NCBI GenBank assembly: GCA_034411995.1
Contig: DAOUME010000005.1
Coordinates: 1 to 64,000, forward strand
Direction of reading: 5' to 3'
Length of the DNA: 64,000 nucleotides
From: JAUVXJ01 sp034411995
Lineage (GTDB): Bacteria; Chloroflexota; Anaerolineae; UBA7937; B3-Chlor
The notes under the pieces were generated by a model. The model searched no databases and was not told the origin of the DNA. It saw only the letters and a list, made by a program, of their open reading frames with translations. This document shows positions 1 through 8,758 of the stretch, piece after piece (positions within the stretch are counted from its first letter, which is position 1; each line of letters starts with the position of its first letter). Both the position numbers and the translations under genes were made by a program.

Positions 1-36
1 CCCCCCCGCCCCCCCCCTCTCACGTTGCGGGGACCA

Positions 37-2130
37 CTATTCGCCTTTCTCGTCCTCCGTTCCGTTCTCCTGGCGTGACAGGTCGGCGTAGGTACCGAAC
101 CAATCGAGAAGCTCCTCGGCCCGGCGCTCCCTCTGTCGCTGTCTGTCTTTCTCGCGGTAGGCGTCCATCCTGGCGAATACCTCCTCCTGAACCTGGCGAG
201 GGTGGTGTACCCAGGCAAAGGTGAAGGAGGCTTCTCTGCCGGCGGTCTCGATGACTACGTTCCCGTAGTCGAGCAGATTGGCGATGGGGCCAGGGATCTC
301 ATACCCGATATCCTGTATCATAGACAGGTTGGCTTCCCTCCGCTCCTCGCGCAGGCCGAGCGGCAATCTCTCCACGTCGATGATGCGATCGTCAGTCAGT
401 TGGTAGACGTCGTTCCTCCAGTCTTCGTATCTGTACCAGATCAGACACAGGCCGAGTAACCCACCGAGAACCAAACATCCCCACCAGAGGCTCACGAAGT
501 GTGGCGGCGGGGCGATCAAACCTCCCCGTACCGCGAGGCCCAGTTGTGCCAGGACGAATAGGAGGATGATGGGGCCTGCTATCCTGTCGATCAGCCTGAA
601 CCAGTGCTTTCGCCAGGTCACCACGCCGTCTTCCTCGACGCGCATGTGCGGCACGAAGTAGCTGCGGAGCCTCCCCAACAGGTTTCTGGAGCTCGATACC
701 TCGTCACTGGCAACCTGGCGCGCCGTCGGGGCCGCTCCGGCTGCTGCGCGCTCCAGGTCGAGGCCGGGCTGGGCCTGCTTGTCGGTCTGGCTCAACTCCG
801 CCTGTAATCTGCGGCGGATGGAGTCTTTCTGCCCGGCATGCTCCTCGACCCTGAGAAGCTCCATCTGCTGAAACAGCCTGTCCCTGATCCACGGCGCATG
901 GCCCACTGTGTGGAAAACCACTCTGCCCTTCGACCCGGCTGTCTGAATGCTCAGGTCGTTGAAGCCCAGGAGCCTCCCGACAATGCTGGGCATGAGGATG
1001 GAGATGTCCTGGATGTTCTCCAGAGGGGCCTCGTCACGGGATTCTCTGAGGAGGATGGTCTTCTCCTGGTGCATGACCCTCTTGCTGGTGACCACGTAGT
1101 AGTCGTTGCGCCAATCAGCCCACTGCCAGACGACCAAACCTACGGTACAGGCCAGGGTAAGGGCGCACGCCACGTAGAGCCAGAGGCTTTGCCAGTCTAA
1201 AGCGAACGACAGCGCTACCATCGCCGTCAGGCAGATCAAGGGGATGACGAGCACCCACAGGCTGCGGACGAGCGCGTAGGGGTGCTTGCGAGCCAGCGCA
1301 ACGAGCACTTCTCCCTCACGCTGCCAGGGGAAGCGCTGGCTGAGCATGAGTTCTCGGGCGTTGGCTTCCAGCCGGAGGGCTCTTCTGAGGGAGGGCACGT
1401 CGGCCAGAATAGTCTCCAAATCCCTCTTGTTCCAGTAGAACAGGCTCGTGTCTTCCGACGCTACGGCGCTGGTATCGGCGGGCTGGCTGGTGAGGAGCGA
1501 ACGCTGCCCGAAGGTGTCGCCATCCCTCAGGTGCATGATCACCTGGGGCTGGCCCGTTCCTTCTTTCGCGAGCAAGGCCACTCGGCCGGACGCAATGACG
1601 TAGAGGCACTTGCTCAGCTCGCCCTGGTGGTAGATGGTGTTGCCCTCCCGGTAGCTCGCCCGTCCCATGGCGTCGGATAGGTGGTGCAATTCCTCGGGGG
1701 ATAGTCCGCTGAAGAGAGGCACTTCCTTGAGCCGCTCCAGCGCGTGCAGGGACAGCTCCTCCTGGAGGTGTGGATGATCCTCCAGAAGCGTCTCCAGGTC
1801 CCCCTTCTCCAGATAGAGCAGCACAGTGGGCTCCTCGACTTCGACTGTCACGTCCCGACGATCACCAGTCAGCAGGGAATGCGCTCCGAAGGAGTCTGTG
1901 GCCTGGAGCCGGTTGAGGACTCTCTGTCGACCCTTCTCGTCGCGAGTCCAGATCTTCAGCCGACCAGAGACGACGATGTAGAAGTTGGTGTCGGGATCGC
2001 CCTGGCGGTACACCGTGGAATGGGGGTGCTCCGATCTGCTTTTCAGCAGTCCGGCGATCAGCGACAGGTCTTCGTCAGACAGATCGCGGAACAGAGGGGT
2101 GCTTCTCAGCAGAGCTACACGATCATGCAT
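37..2130 (-). CDS. Membrane protein with two cyclic-nucleotide-binding and two PH-like domains
   Basis: The 697-residue product has two cNMP-binding (CAP-like) domains at about residues 8-125 and 130-255. A helical hairpin at about 285-335 leads into a bacterial PH-like (bPH2) domain (YYVVTSKRVMHQE), then a charged linker. A second helical hairpin at about 515-565 leads into a second PH-like domain (YQLTDDRIIDVERLPLG). Everything is therefore duplicated. It is probably an inner-membrane sensor or scaffold responding to a nucleotide or to membrane state; no enzymatic domain is visible. The Shine-Dalgarno sequence (GGAGATC) lies at the very end of uvrC, so the two genes are probably co-transcribed. 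Domain assignment is confident, function is not. Confidence 0.8.
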   Translation of the reverse strand: MHDRVALLRSTPLFRDLSDEDLSLIAGLLKSRSEHPHSTVYRQGDPDTNFYIVVSGRLKIWTRDEKGRQRVLNRLQATDSFGAHSLLTGDRRDVTVEVEEPTVLLYLEKGDLETLLEDHPHLQEELSLHALERLKEVPLFSGLSPEELHHLSDAMGRASYREGNTIYHQGELSKCLYVIASGRVALLAKEGTGQPQVIMHLRDGDTFGQRSLLTSQPADTSAVASEDTSLFYWNKRDLETILADVPSLRRALRLEANARELMLSQRFPWQREGEVLVALARKHPYALVRSLWVLVIPLICLTAMVALSFALDWQSLWLYVACALTLACTVGLVVWQWADWRNDYYVVTSKRVMHQEKTILLRESRDEAPLENIQDISILMPSIVGRLLGFNDLSIQTAGSKGRVVFHTVGHAPWIRDRLFQQMELLRVEEHAGQKDSIRRRLQAELSQTDKQAQPGLDLERAAAGAAPTARQVASDEVSSSRNLLGRLRSYFVPHMRVEEDGVVTWRKHWFRLIDRIAGPIILLFVLAQLGLAVRGGLIAPPPHFVSLWWGCLVLGGLLGLCLIWYRYEDWRNDVYQLTDDRIIDVERLPLGLREERREANLSMIQDIGYEIPGPIANLLDYGNVVIETAGREASFTFAWVHHPRQVQEEVFARMDAYREKDRQRQRERRAEELLDWFGTYADLSRQENGTEDEKGE

Positions 2131-2139
2131 GGGGATCTC

Positions 2140-3969
2140 CTAGAGAGCTTCTCGTACCTTGCGAGCCACACTCTCGTTCATCCCTTGCACTGAGGCCAGG
2201 TCGTGCAGACTTGCCTGGCGAATGGCGTCCAGAGAACCGAAGCGCTTCAAGAGCGCCCGCCTGCGCTTCGGCCCCACGCCGGGTATCTCCTCCAGGACGG
2301 AGCTCAAGCTCTGGCTGCGGCGCAGTCCCTTGTGGTAGGCGATGGCGAAGCGGTGCGCTTCGTCGCGCAAGCGCTGAAGCAAGTGGAGCCCTGCGGAGTC
2401 ACGTGGAAGCATGATGGCCTGCGAAACCCCAGGCTTGAAAACCTCTTCTTTCTCCTTGGCCAGGCCGATAGCGGGAAGAGTGTCGAGGCCATGTTCCGCC
2501 AGAATCTGCAGAGCGGCGTTCAACTGACCTTTGCCGCCATCAACGACGATCAGGTCGGGGAGGTCTGCCCAGGAATCTCGGGTGCCAGCCTCTCCGATGG
2601 TTGCCCTTCTAAAGCGACGTCGGAGGATCTCTTGGAGCATAGCGTAGTCGTCGGGCCCTTGCACCGCTCGGATCTTGAAGCGGCGATACTCCTTTTTCGA
2701 CGGCGCACCCTCGACGAAGACCACCATGCTTCCGGTGGCCGCGACTCCCTGGATGTTGGAGATGTCGTAAGCTTCAATCCGTAGTGGCGGCGCATCCAGA
2801 TCCAGTTGGGCGCGAAGATCCCTGACGCCGACCATGGCTCTGGCCTTCTCTATCTGCTCTCTGGCCAGGAGGTGGCTCAGGGTCTCCCTCGCGTTCTCTT
2901 CCACCATCTCCACCAGCTTCCGCTTGAACCCGCGACGCGGCACCCGCAGGTTGACTCTTCCGCCGCGCCTTTCGCTCAGCCACCTCTCTATGATTTGGTC
3001 CTCTTCGATGTCTTGCGGCAGAAGGATCTCGGGGGGCACGTGGGCAGCGTGATCGTAGAACTGTTTGAGAAAAGAGGTGAGGATCTCCGGTGCTTCAGCA
3101 TCGCCGGTGCCGTCCATCAGGAAGTACTCGTGCCCGATGAGCTTGCCGCTGCGTACGAAGAAGACTTGCACGCACACCTCGCCGTCCTCTCCGGCGATGC
3201 CGAGGGCATCCTGATCCACCGACGAGGCGGTGACGACTCTCTGTCGCTCGATGACTCGCTCCACAGCGGCGATCTGATCTCTCAGACCGGCGGCCCGCTC
3301 GAACTCCATGTTCTCGGCTGCGGTTTCCATCCGTCTTTTGAGGGAAGCGATGATTTCCTCTCCCTTGCCCTCGAGGAACAGGCAGACTTGCTCCATCATC
3401 TCCCGATACTCATCTCTGGAGACGGCTCCGATGCAAGGTGCCAGACACCGTCCGATGTGATGGTAGAGGCAGGCACGATCATCAGTACCCGTGATCTTCC
3501 TCTTGCAGGTCAGGTAGGGGAAGATACGCCGCAAGAGATCCAGGGTCTGGCGCATGGCCGAACTCGAGGTGTACGGTCCGAAGTACCGCGCGCCGTCCGC
3601 ATGCATGCGGCGCACCACAGTAACCCTGGGGAAGTCCTCTTGCCAGGAGATCTTGACGTACGGGTACCGCTTATCGTCTTTGAGGCGGACGTTGTAGTGC
3701 GGGCGGTGCCGCTTGATGAGATTGCATTCGAGGATGAGGGCTTCCAGCTCAGAGTCTGTGACGAAGAAGTCGAGGTCTGCGGCGTTCTCCACCAGACGGC
3801 GCACCCTGGGCGAGAGGGCGGATGAGGCCTGGAAATAGGACCGGAGGCGGTTACGCAGGTTGATAGCCTTGCCCACGTAGAGAACTTCGTCGGCCTCTCC
3901 CTTCATCAGGTAGACGCCTGGCCGGGTGGGTATGGAATCGAGTCTCTCCTTGATGTCGGGGATAGCCAT
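2140..3969 (-). CDS. uvrC: Excinuclease ABC subunit C (UvrC)
   Basis: UvrC makes the dual incisions of nucleotide excision repair with UvrA and UvrB. The product shows an N-terminal GIY-YIG nuclease domain (GVYLMKGEADEVLYVGKA), a four-cysteine cluster (TCKRK...ACLYHHIGRCLAPC), and a UVR motif (ENMEFERAAGLRDQIAAVE). The RNase H-like second nuclease domain follows (EAYDISNIQG, VVDGGKGQLNAAL), then C-terminal helix-hairpin-helix repeats (IPGVGPKRRRALLKRFGS). I chose the ATG giving MAIPDIKERL; a longer frame adds 14 residues unlike the family. Length of about 609 residues is normal. The downstream cNMP/PH gene begins 10 bases after the stop. Confidence 0.97.
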   Translation of the reverse strand: MAIPDIKERLDSIPTRPGVYLMKGEADEVLYVGKAINLRNRLRSYFQASSALSPRVRRLVENAADLDFFVTDSELEALILECNLIKRHRPHYNVRLKDDKRYPYVKISWQEDFPRVTVVRRMHADGARYFGPYTSSSAMRQTLDLLRRIFPYLTCKRKITGTDDRACLYHHIGRCLAPCIGAVSRDEYREMMEQVCLFLEGKGEEIIASLKRRMETAAENMEFERAAGLRDQIAAVERVIERQRVVTASSVDQDALGIAGEDGEVCVQVFFVRSGKLIGHEYFLMDGTGDAEAPEILTSFLKQFYDHAAHVPPEILLPQDIEEDQIIERWLSERRGGRVNLRVPRRGFKRKLVEMVEENARETLSHLLAREQIEKARAMVGVRDLRAQLDLDAPPLRIEAYDISNIQGVAATGSMVVFVEGAPSKKEYRRFKIRAVQGPDDYAMLQEILRRRFRRATIGEAGTRDSWADLPDLIVVDGGKGQLNAALQILAEHGLDTLPAIGLAKEKEEVFKPGVSQAIMLPRDSAGLHLLQRLRDEAHRFAIAYHKGLRRSQSLSSVLEEIPGVGPKRRRALLKRFGSLDAIRQASLHDLASVQGMNESVARKVREAL

Positions 3970-4286
3970 CTGTGCGTGCTCTGTCCGGTAGGGGGCCCTG
4001 GCTCGACACAAGAGCCGCGCTTCTACTTACAATTCTATACAGGCGCAGCCGTGGTGTCAACTCCGTTGCGCGCACTCTGGCCGAAAACGGGCATAGGTTG
4101 TGGCCTTCGATGGCTCACGGCATGCTACATCGGGGCATCTGGTCATCAGTTGCTGGCTTTGGAGATGTCGCGTTCGGCGAGGGTGAGGTGAGAATCGTGG
4201 CCAACCGGCCTGGCCGCGACCACTGTTGGCCTGACGTGGCAGGCTGCTATGCCTGGGCAGCGCCAAAAACCAGATGCGACGGACCT

Positions 4287-4315
4287 TTGCTGTGCACGAG
4301 TAGGTATGGTAGAAT
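4287..4315 (+). promoter_or_regulatory. Predicted sigma-70-type promoter of the exopolysaccharide operon
   Basis: TTGCTG at 4287-4292 and TAGAAT at 4310-4315 are separated by 17 bases. They lie about 75 bases upstream of the wzz-like start in the 418-base gap after uvrC (3970-4387). I see no gene in the rest of that gap. Confidence 0.5.
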
Positions 4316-4332
4316 ACGGCTCAGGCAACCAG

Positions 4333-4358
4333 GCCCGTCAGAGTATACTCTGACGGGC
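4333..4358. promoter_or_regulatory. Perfect 26-bp palindrome between promoter and wzz-like gene
   Basis: Arms GCCCGTCAGAGTA and TACTCTGACGGGC are exact reverse complements with no loop. The palindrome begins 18 bases after the predicted -10 box and 30 bases before the start codon at 4388. No T-tract follows, so an intrinsic terminator is unlikely. A dimeric repressor operator or a 5'-leader hairpin fits better. Confidence 0.65.
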
Positions 4359-4387
4359 TGCCGCCATCATGTGGCCAGGAGACGAGC

Positions 4388-5107
4388 ATGGAGTTGAAGC
4401 AGTATGTTAGAGTACTGTTGAGAAAGTGGTGGGTCATCGCGCTGGCCTGTGTGATCACAGTGACGAGCGCGGTGATCTTCAGCGAGATCCAAGCGCCGGT
4501 CTATCGCTCCTCGGCGGTTCTACAGGTGATCCCGGCCAGATACGACTACGGGCTCACTCTGGCTGCGGAACAGTTGCTGAGGCAGTTCGCAAACCAGATT
4601 CACACCACCACCATGGCTCAGCAGGTCATAGACGAGCTGCAGCTTGACATAAGCACGGAGAAGCTGCTGGCCAACGTGACGGTGGCTTCCATCCCGGAGG
4701 ATTTCCTGATTCAGATTGATGCCGACCGGCCCGATCCGCAGGAGGCGCGGGACGTCGCCAGCACGTTCGCTGGCGACTTCGTGGCCTTCCATGCGGCGGA
4801 GATATTGGACATAGACCGTCAGGATCGTGTTCAGATCCGGATTCTCGAGGACGCGAAGTACGGCTGGGTGCAGTGGCCGAAGACGAAGACTCTGGCTGTG
4901 GCAGGGGGCGTGTTGGGACTGCTGATAGGCTTGCTGCTGGCTTTCGGCCTGGAGTACCTGGAGTCCGACGTGCTCAGGTCCACGGAGGACGTGGAACGGC
5001 ACGTAGGCGTCACCGTGCTGGGCGCCATCCCCACCATTGGGGGAAGCGGTGGAGGAGGGGGACGTAAGGCCAGAGCGAGGCGCTCTGCCCAGCATCCCGC
5101 GAGCTAG
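4388..5107 (+). CDS. Wzz-type polysaccharide chain-length / export co-polymerase
   Basis: This is a Wzz/CapA-type protein that sets polysaccharide chain length with a Wzy polymerase or partners a BY-kinase in capsule export. It has an N-terminal transmembrane helix at about residues 14-33, a short extracytoplasmic region, and a second helix at about 170-192 (LAVAGGVLGLLIGLLLAFG). A cytoplasmic tail follows with VERHVGVTVLGAIP, the usual junction to a BY-kinase domain, and ends in a Gly stretch and basic residues. At 239 residues it lacks the long coiled coil of larger Wzz proteins. The separate kinase gene follows after about 110 bases. Confidence 0.88.
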   Translation: MELKQYVRVLLRKWWVIALACVITVTSAVIFSEIQAPVYRSSAVLQVIPARYDYGLTLAAEQLLRQFANQIHTTTMAQQVIDELQLDISTEKLLANVTVASIPEDFLIQIDADRPDPQEARDVASTFAGDFVAFHAAEILDIDRQDRVQIRILEDAKYGWVQWPKTKTLAVAGGVLGLLIGLLLAFGLEYLESDVLRSTEDVERHVGVTVLGAIPTIGGSGGGGGRKARARRSAQHPAS

Positions 5108-5154
5108 GCTTGGCTCGGCTGCCGTGTTTGGGCCTGCGGAGCAATCAGGCGTGT

Positions 5155-5183
5155 TTGCCGGGCCGCAGGCGGGACGATATAAT
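5155..5183 (+). promoter_or_regulatory. Predicted internal promoter before the BY-kinase gene
   Basis: TTGCCG at 5155-5160 and TATAAT at 5178-5183 with a 17-base spacer, 33 bases before the start codon. It could give kinase and downstream sugar genes expression independent of the wzz-like gene. Confidence 0.55.
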
Positions 5184-5215
5184 GAATCACTGCGCACCAG
5201 CACCAGAGGAGTGAT

Positions 5216-5908
5216 ATGATGGTTGCGAATAATCCATCGGAAAGTCTGGTCACACTGACCAACCCCAGGTCCCCGGTGAGCGAGGCCTACCGCACATTGC
5301 GCACCAACCTCGAGTTTTCGAGCCTGGACAAGCCCATCAAGACCATGGTGGTTACCTCTCCGGGTTTGGGCGAAGGGAAGTCCACGACTCTCGCCAATCT
5401 GGCGGTAACCCTGGCGCAGGCGGAGAAAGAGGTCATCCTCGTAGACTGCGACTTGCGGCGTCCATCCCAGCATGAGATCTTTGGCCTGAGCAACGGGGTG
5501 GGGCTGACGACGATGGTCGTAGATGATGGGGCGATGAAAGAACCGCCGCTGCTGGACACGGGGGTGGCAGGGTTGCGACTTCTGCCCAGTGGTCCTCTTC
5601 CTCCCAACCCGTCGGAGCTTGTCGGGTCGCGGCGCATGGCAGAGATCATCAGTCTGTTGGCTGAGCGGTCTGACATCGCTCTTTTCGATGCACCTCCCGT
5701 CGTCGCCGTCACTGATGCGGCCGTGCTCGCCTCCCGGGTCGATGGGGTGCTGCTGGTGATCAAGGCCGGGGCTACCAAGCGCGACCATGCGCAGAGGGCG
5801 AAGGCGCTGTTGGAGAAGGTCAACGCGCACCTGCTGGGAGTTGTGCTCAACGACATCAAGATGGACACCAGCTATTATGGTTACTACACTGAGAAGCAGA
5901 GCAGCTAG
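5216..5908 (+). CDS. CpsD/CapB-family tyrosine autokinase (BY-kinase)
   Basis: A bacterial tyrosine kinase that autophosphorylates a C-terminal Tyr cluster and controls exopolysaccharide assembly with its Wzz-type membrane partner. The Walker A motif is GLGEGKSTT (about residue 47), the Walker A' motif is VILVDCDLRRP, and the Walker B motif is IALFDAPPV. The C-terminus carries the Tyr cluster SYYGYYTEK. Length (230 residues) is normal for a stand-alone kinase module. A good Shine-Dalgarno (AGAGGAG) precedes the ATG. It lies between the wzz-like gene and rmlA in the same direction. Confidence 0.93.
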   Translation: MMVANNPSESLVTLTNPRSPVSEAYRTLRTNLEFSSLDKPIKTMVVTSPGLGEGKSTTLANLAVTLAQAEKEVILVDCDLRRPSQHEIFGLSNGVGLTTMVVDDGAMKEPPLLDTGVAGLRLLPSGPLPPNPSELVGSRRMAEIISLLAERSDIALFDAPPVVAVTDAAVLASRVDGVLLVIKAGATKRDHAQRAKALLEKVNAHLLGVVLNDIKMDTSYYGYYTEKQSS

Positions 5909-5931
5909 CGGGGCGAAACAGTGGGGGAGTT

Positions 5932-6996
5932 ATGAAGGCACTGATCCTGAGCGGCGGTAAGGGCACTCGCCTCTACCCCATTACCTATACCAGCGCCAAG
6001 CAACTGGTCCCTGTGGCCAACAGGCCGGTTCTCTTTCGCGCCATCGATGCCATCGTCGAGGCGGGCATCAAGGACATCGGGATCGTCGTGGGAGATACCG
6101 CCGCCGAGATAGAGGCAGCGGTCGGTGATGGCTCCGCCTGGGGGGCCGCTGTGACCTACATCGAGCAGGAGGCTCCGCTGGGCCTGGCTCACGCCGTCCT
6201 GATCTCCCAGCCTTTTCTCTCCAACGATCGGTTCGTGATGTTCCTGGGCGACAACGTCCTGGAGGGAGGCATCTCCGACCTGGTGCAGCAGTTCGCCGCC
6301 AGCGACTGGAACTCGCAGATCGTCCTCACGCGGGTCAAGGATCCCCAGCACTTCGGCGTGGCTGAGTTGAGGGACGGTCAGGTGTTGAGGCTGATCGAGA
6401 AGCCCAAGGACCCGCCGAGCAATCTGGCGCTGGTGGGCATCTACATGTTCGATAGGAACATCTTCGAGGCGGCCAAGAACATCAAACCCTCGTGGCGCGG
6501 CGAACTGGAGATCACGGATGCCATCCAGTATCTGGTGGATCACGGCTACAGGGTATATCCCTACGTGCACGAGGGATGGTGGATCGACACCGGCAAAGCC
6601 GAGGACATGTTGGACTGCAACCGCCTCCTGCTGGAGAGCATGGAGCCTCAGAACCGAGGTGTCGTGGACGAGAGGTCCAATCTCTCCGGCCGGGTGGTAA
6701 TCGAGAAGGATGCCCAGATCATCAACAGCACCGTCCGCGGCCCAGCTATCATTGGCGAGAACAGCCGCATTGTGGACGCCTATGTCGGTCCATACACGGC
6801 CATCTATCACGACGTTCTGGTGCAGAACAGCGAAATCGAGCACTGCATCATCCTGGAGAACTGCCGGATCGTGGACATCGGCTCTCGAATCGAGGACAGC
6901 GTGATCGGGCGCAATGTGGAGATCACCCGCTCTCCGCTGAGGCCCAAGGCCTACAGGATGACCATAGGGGATAATAGCTACGTTGGGATACTGTAG
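5932..6996 (+). CDS. rmlA: Glucose-1-phosphate thymidylyltransferase, long form
   Basis: Makes dTDP-glucose from glucose-1-phosphate and dTTP, the first step of dTDP-sugar synthesis. The nucleotidyltransferase signature LSGGKGTRLYPITYT starts at residue 5, VMFLGDNVLEGG carries the metal-binding Asp, and VEAGIKDIGIVVG and EKPKDPPSNLALVGIYMF are typical of this family. The C-terminal 100 residues are hexapeptide-like left-handed beta-helix repeats, as in the long RmlA/GlmU-like branch. It follows the kinase after 23 bases. The next enzyme, RmlB, is 2 kb downstream; RmlC and RmlD are not in the window, so the final sugar is unknown. Confidence 0.92.
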   Translation: MKALILSGGKGTRLYPITYTSAKQLVPVANRPVLFRAIDAIVEAGIKDIGIVVGDTAAEIEAAVGDGSAWGAAVTYIEQEAPLGLAHAVLISQPFLSNDRFVMFLGDNVLEGGISDLVQQFAASDWNSQIVLTRVKDPQHFGVAELRDGQVLRLIEKPKDPPSNLALVGIYMFDRNIFEAAKNIKPSWRGELEITDAIQYLVDHGYRVYPYVHEGWWIDTGKAEDMLDCNRLLLESMEPQNRGVVDERSNLSGRVVIEKDAQIINSTVRGPAIIGENSRIVDAYVGPYTAIYHDVLVQNSEIEHCIILENCRIVDIGSRIEDSVIGRNVEITRSPLRPKAYRMTIGDNSYVGIL

Positions 6997-7094
6997 TTCC
7001 TGACGACCCAGTTCGTCCTCCTGTGTGTCGGGCCTGGCCAGGCCTGAGCGGAGTTGCCACCAGGAGTTACTTGCACCAAGGAAGAGTTGTCTGA

Positions 7095-8480
7095 ATGAAG
7101 GTCACCCTGGTCTTCAGCGGAGGCGGCGTAGACGGCTTCAACAGCGCGGGTAAGGGGATGTCCGGGGGATGGATCGGCCATGGGCTGGCCCTGCTCTCAG
7201 CCTGCGCCAAGGAAGCTGGCTACGAGGTCGACCTGATCGATCGCAGGGCCCTCCGTGACTGGGATCACTTCAGAGAGGAAGTCCGCCGACGGAATCCTGA
7301 CGTGGCAGGGTTTGGGATGCTCAGCGTGGACTTCAACCCGGCCATGAGGGGCATCGAGCTGGTGAAGGAGGTCCATCCGGATACGATCGTCGTGGCCGGG
7401 GGACCTCATGCCACGCTCGCCCCCGACGAAGTGTTGCGCCAGCCGTTGGTGGATCACCTGGTCCTCGGTGAGGGCGAAATCACCTTCGTGGAGATGCTGC
7501 GTCAATTCGAGCGGGGCGAGAAGGTCGAGCGCGTTGTCCAGGGGGAACGGCCTGTTCTGGATGAGCTCCCCTATGCGGACCGGGACATCTACCTCGACGA
7601 ATGGCGCAAGGCTGGCTACGACTATGATTCCCCCGAGGCCCCTCTCTCTGAGGAGACGTCGCCCCCGTTTGTGACCATCATCGCTGGCAGGGGTTGCCGG
7701 TACAACTGCAGTTTCTGCAAGCCGGGCGAAGACATCCTCTTCGGGAAGGGCGTGAGGCGCAGAAGTGTGCCCCATGTCATCGGTGAACTGAAGCATCTGC
7801 GGGATAGGTACCGTTTCCAGACGCTGATGATCCACGACGACTGTCTGACCGAGGATCGCGATTGGGTCACCCAGTTTTGTGACCGCTACGAGGCGAAGGG
7901 GTTCACACAGCCGTTCTGGTGCCAGGCCCGCGTTGATCACGTGGTTAGACATGAGGATATGATCCAGCGCATGGCACAGGTGGGCCTGGCGGGACTCTTC
8001 CTCGGATTCGAGAGTGGGAGCGATCGGGTCCTGAAGTTCATTCGCAAGGGCACCACGCTGGCCAAGAACCTGGAAGCGGCACGGATTTGCCGCAAGTACG
8101 GCATTCGCATCTGGGCCAACTACATGTTAGGCCTGCCCACCGAGACGGAAGAAGAGATCAAGGAGACGATCGCCATGCTCAAGGAGATCGATCCTGATTA
8201 CTATAGCCCGGCATATTACACCCCATATCCCGGTAATGATCTCTACGACTACTGCACCGAGCATGGCCTGTCGCTCGTCAAGGACCACGATGGCTACAGC
8301 CGCAACCCTACAGAACCCAAGACGAAAGGGCATAATCCCGAATTCCTGAGCTGGGCTCTTGAGGAATCGCAGCGCCGGAGGCTGCGCAATAGGGTGAAGA
8401 GGCGCACGAAATACCTCTTGCATCGCTATGCGTCACCGAGGAAAGCGGTCTCGAAGCTGACCAGAGCGGTGCGCGCTTAG
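7095..8480 (+). CDS. B12-binding-domain radical SAM protein
   Basis: A radical S-adenosylmethionine enzyme with a cobalamin-binding-like N-terminal domain (residues about 1-140, including VVAGGPHATLAPDE). The catalytic domain has the [4Fe-4S] signature CRYNCSFC at about residue 203, and SAM-domain motifs such as GLFLGFESGSDRVL and IWANYMLGLPTETEEE. The C-terminus is basic. Substrate cannot be told from sequence. Position between rmlA and rmlB suggests modification of a sugar, lipid carrier or polymer unit in exopolysaccharide synthesis, which is inference. The ATG start at 7095 follows a GGAAGAG ribosome site. Confidence 0.88.
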   Translation: MKVTLVFSGGGVDGFNSAGKGMSGGWIGHGLALLSACAKEAGYEVDLIDRRALRDWDHFREEVRRRNPDVAGFGMLSVDFNPAMRGIELVKEVHPDTIVVAGGPHATLAPDEVLRQPLVDHLVLGEGEITFVEMLRQFERGEKVERVVQGERPVLDELPYADRDIYLDEWRKAGYDYDSPEAPLSEETSPPFVTIIAGRGCRYNCSFCKPGEDILFGKGVRRRSVPHVIGELKHLRDRYRFQTLMIHDDCLTEDRDWVTQFCDRYEAKGFTQPFWCQARVDHVVRHEDMIQRMAQVGLAGLFLGFESGSDRVLKFIRKGTTLAKNLEAARICRKYGIRIWANYMLGLPTETEEEIKETIAMLKEIDPDYYSPAYYTPYPGNDLYDYCTEHGLSLVKDHDGYSRNPTEPKTKGHNPEFLSWALEESQRRRLRNRVKRRTKYLLHRYASPRKAVSKLTRAVRA

Positions 8481-8497
8481 TCACGAGGGGGTGTGAC

Positions 8498-8725
8498 ATG
8501 GCTAGTCCATCTGCGGCCAGGGGTCTCAGCTATGAGCGGGCACTGCAAGCCATAGGGCGTCTGGCAGAAAAGCAGCGGCTGCGCGATCTCTGCGTACTGG
8601 AGGTGGAGGGTGGAGTCGTGCTCCAGGGACGAGCCCTGGTGAGCTCGAGAGACGGCTTCAACCTCATCTCCAAGACCAGGATCCTCAGCCGAGATGACCT
8701 CGAGCAAATGATGCGCGACCTGTGA
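8498..8725 (+). CDS. Small protein of unknown function, paralogue of the next gene
   Basis: A 75-residue acidic/basic mixed protein without signal peptide or membrane segment. It aligns with the next gene along its length: YERALQAIGRLAEKQ matches YQDVLRTIGHYIDEH, VLEVEGGVVLQG matches LIETEDGLILQG, and LSRDDLEQMMRDL matches LTVQDVRELMREAY. This points to a small alpha/beta domain that arose by tandem duplication. It sits 17 bases after the radical SAM gene, behind a GAGGGGG ribosome site, so it is translated from the same message. I do not recognise a named family. Confidence 0.75.
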   Translation: MASPSAARGLSYERALQAIGRLAEKQRLRDLCVLEVEGGVVLQGRALVSSRDGFNLISKTRILSRDDLEQMMRDL

Positions 8726-8758
8726 CCTGGAGTCCGTGGTTGCAGAGAGGGGGAATCG

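Noticed and set aside
1..36. Poly-C run at the window start as a regulatory element
   Set aside because: It is at the extreme edge, without neighbours to interpret; may be low-complexity or assembly-related.
2806..3825. 339-codon open frame on the plus strand inside uvrC
   Set aside because: Antisense shadow of a high-GC gene; no family-like motifs and uvrC is unmistakable on the other strand.
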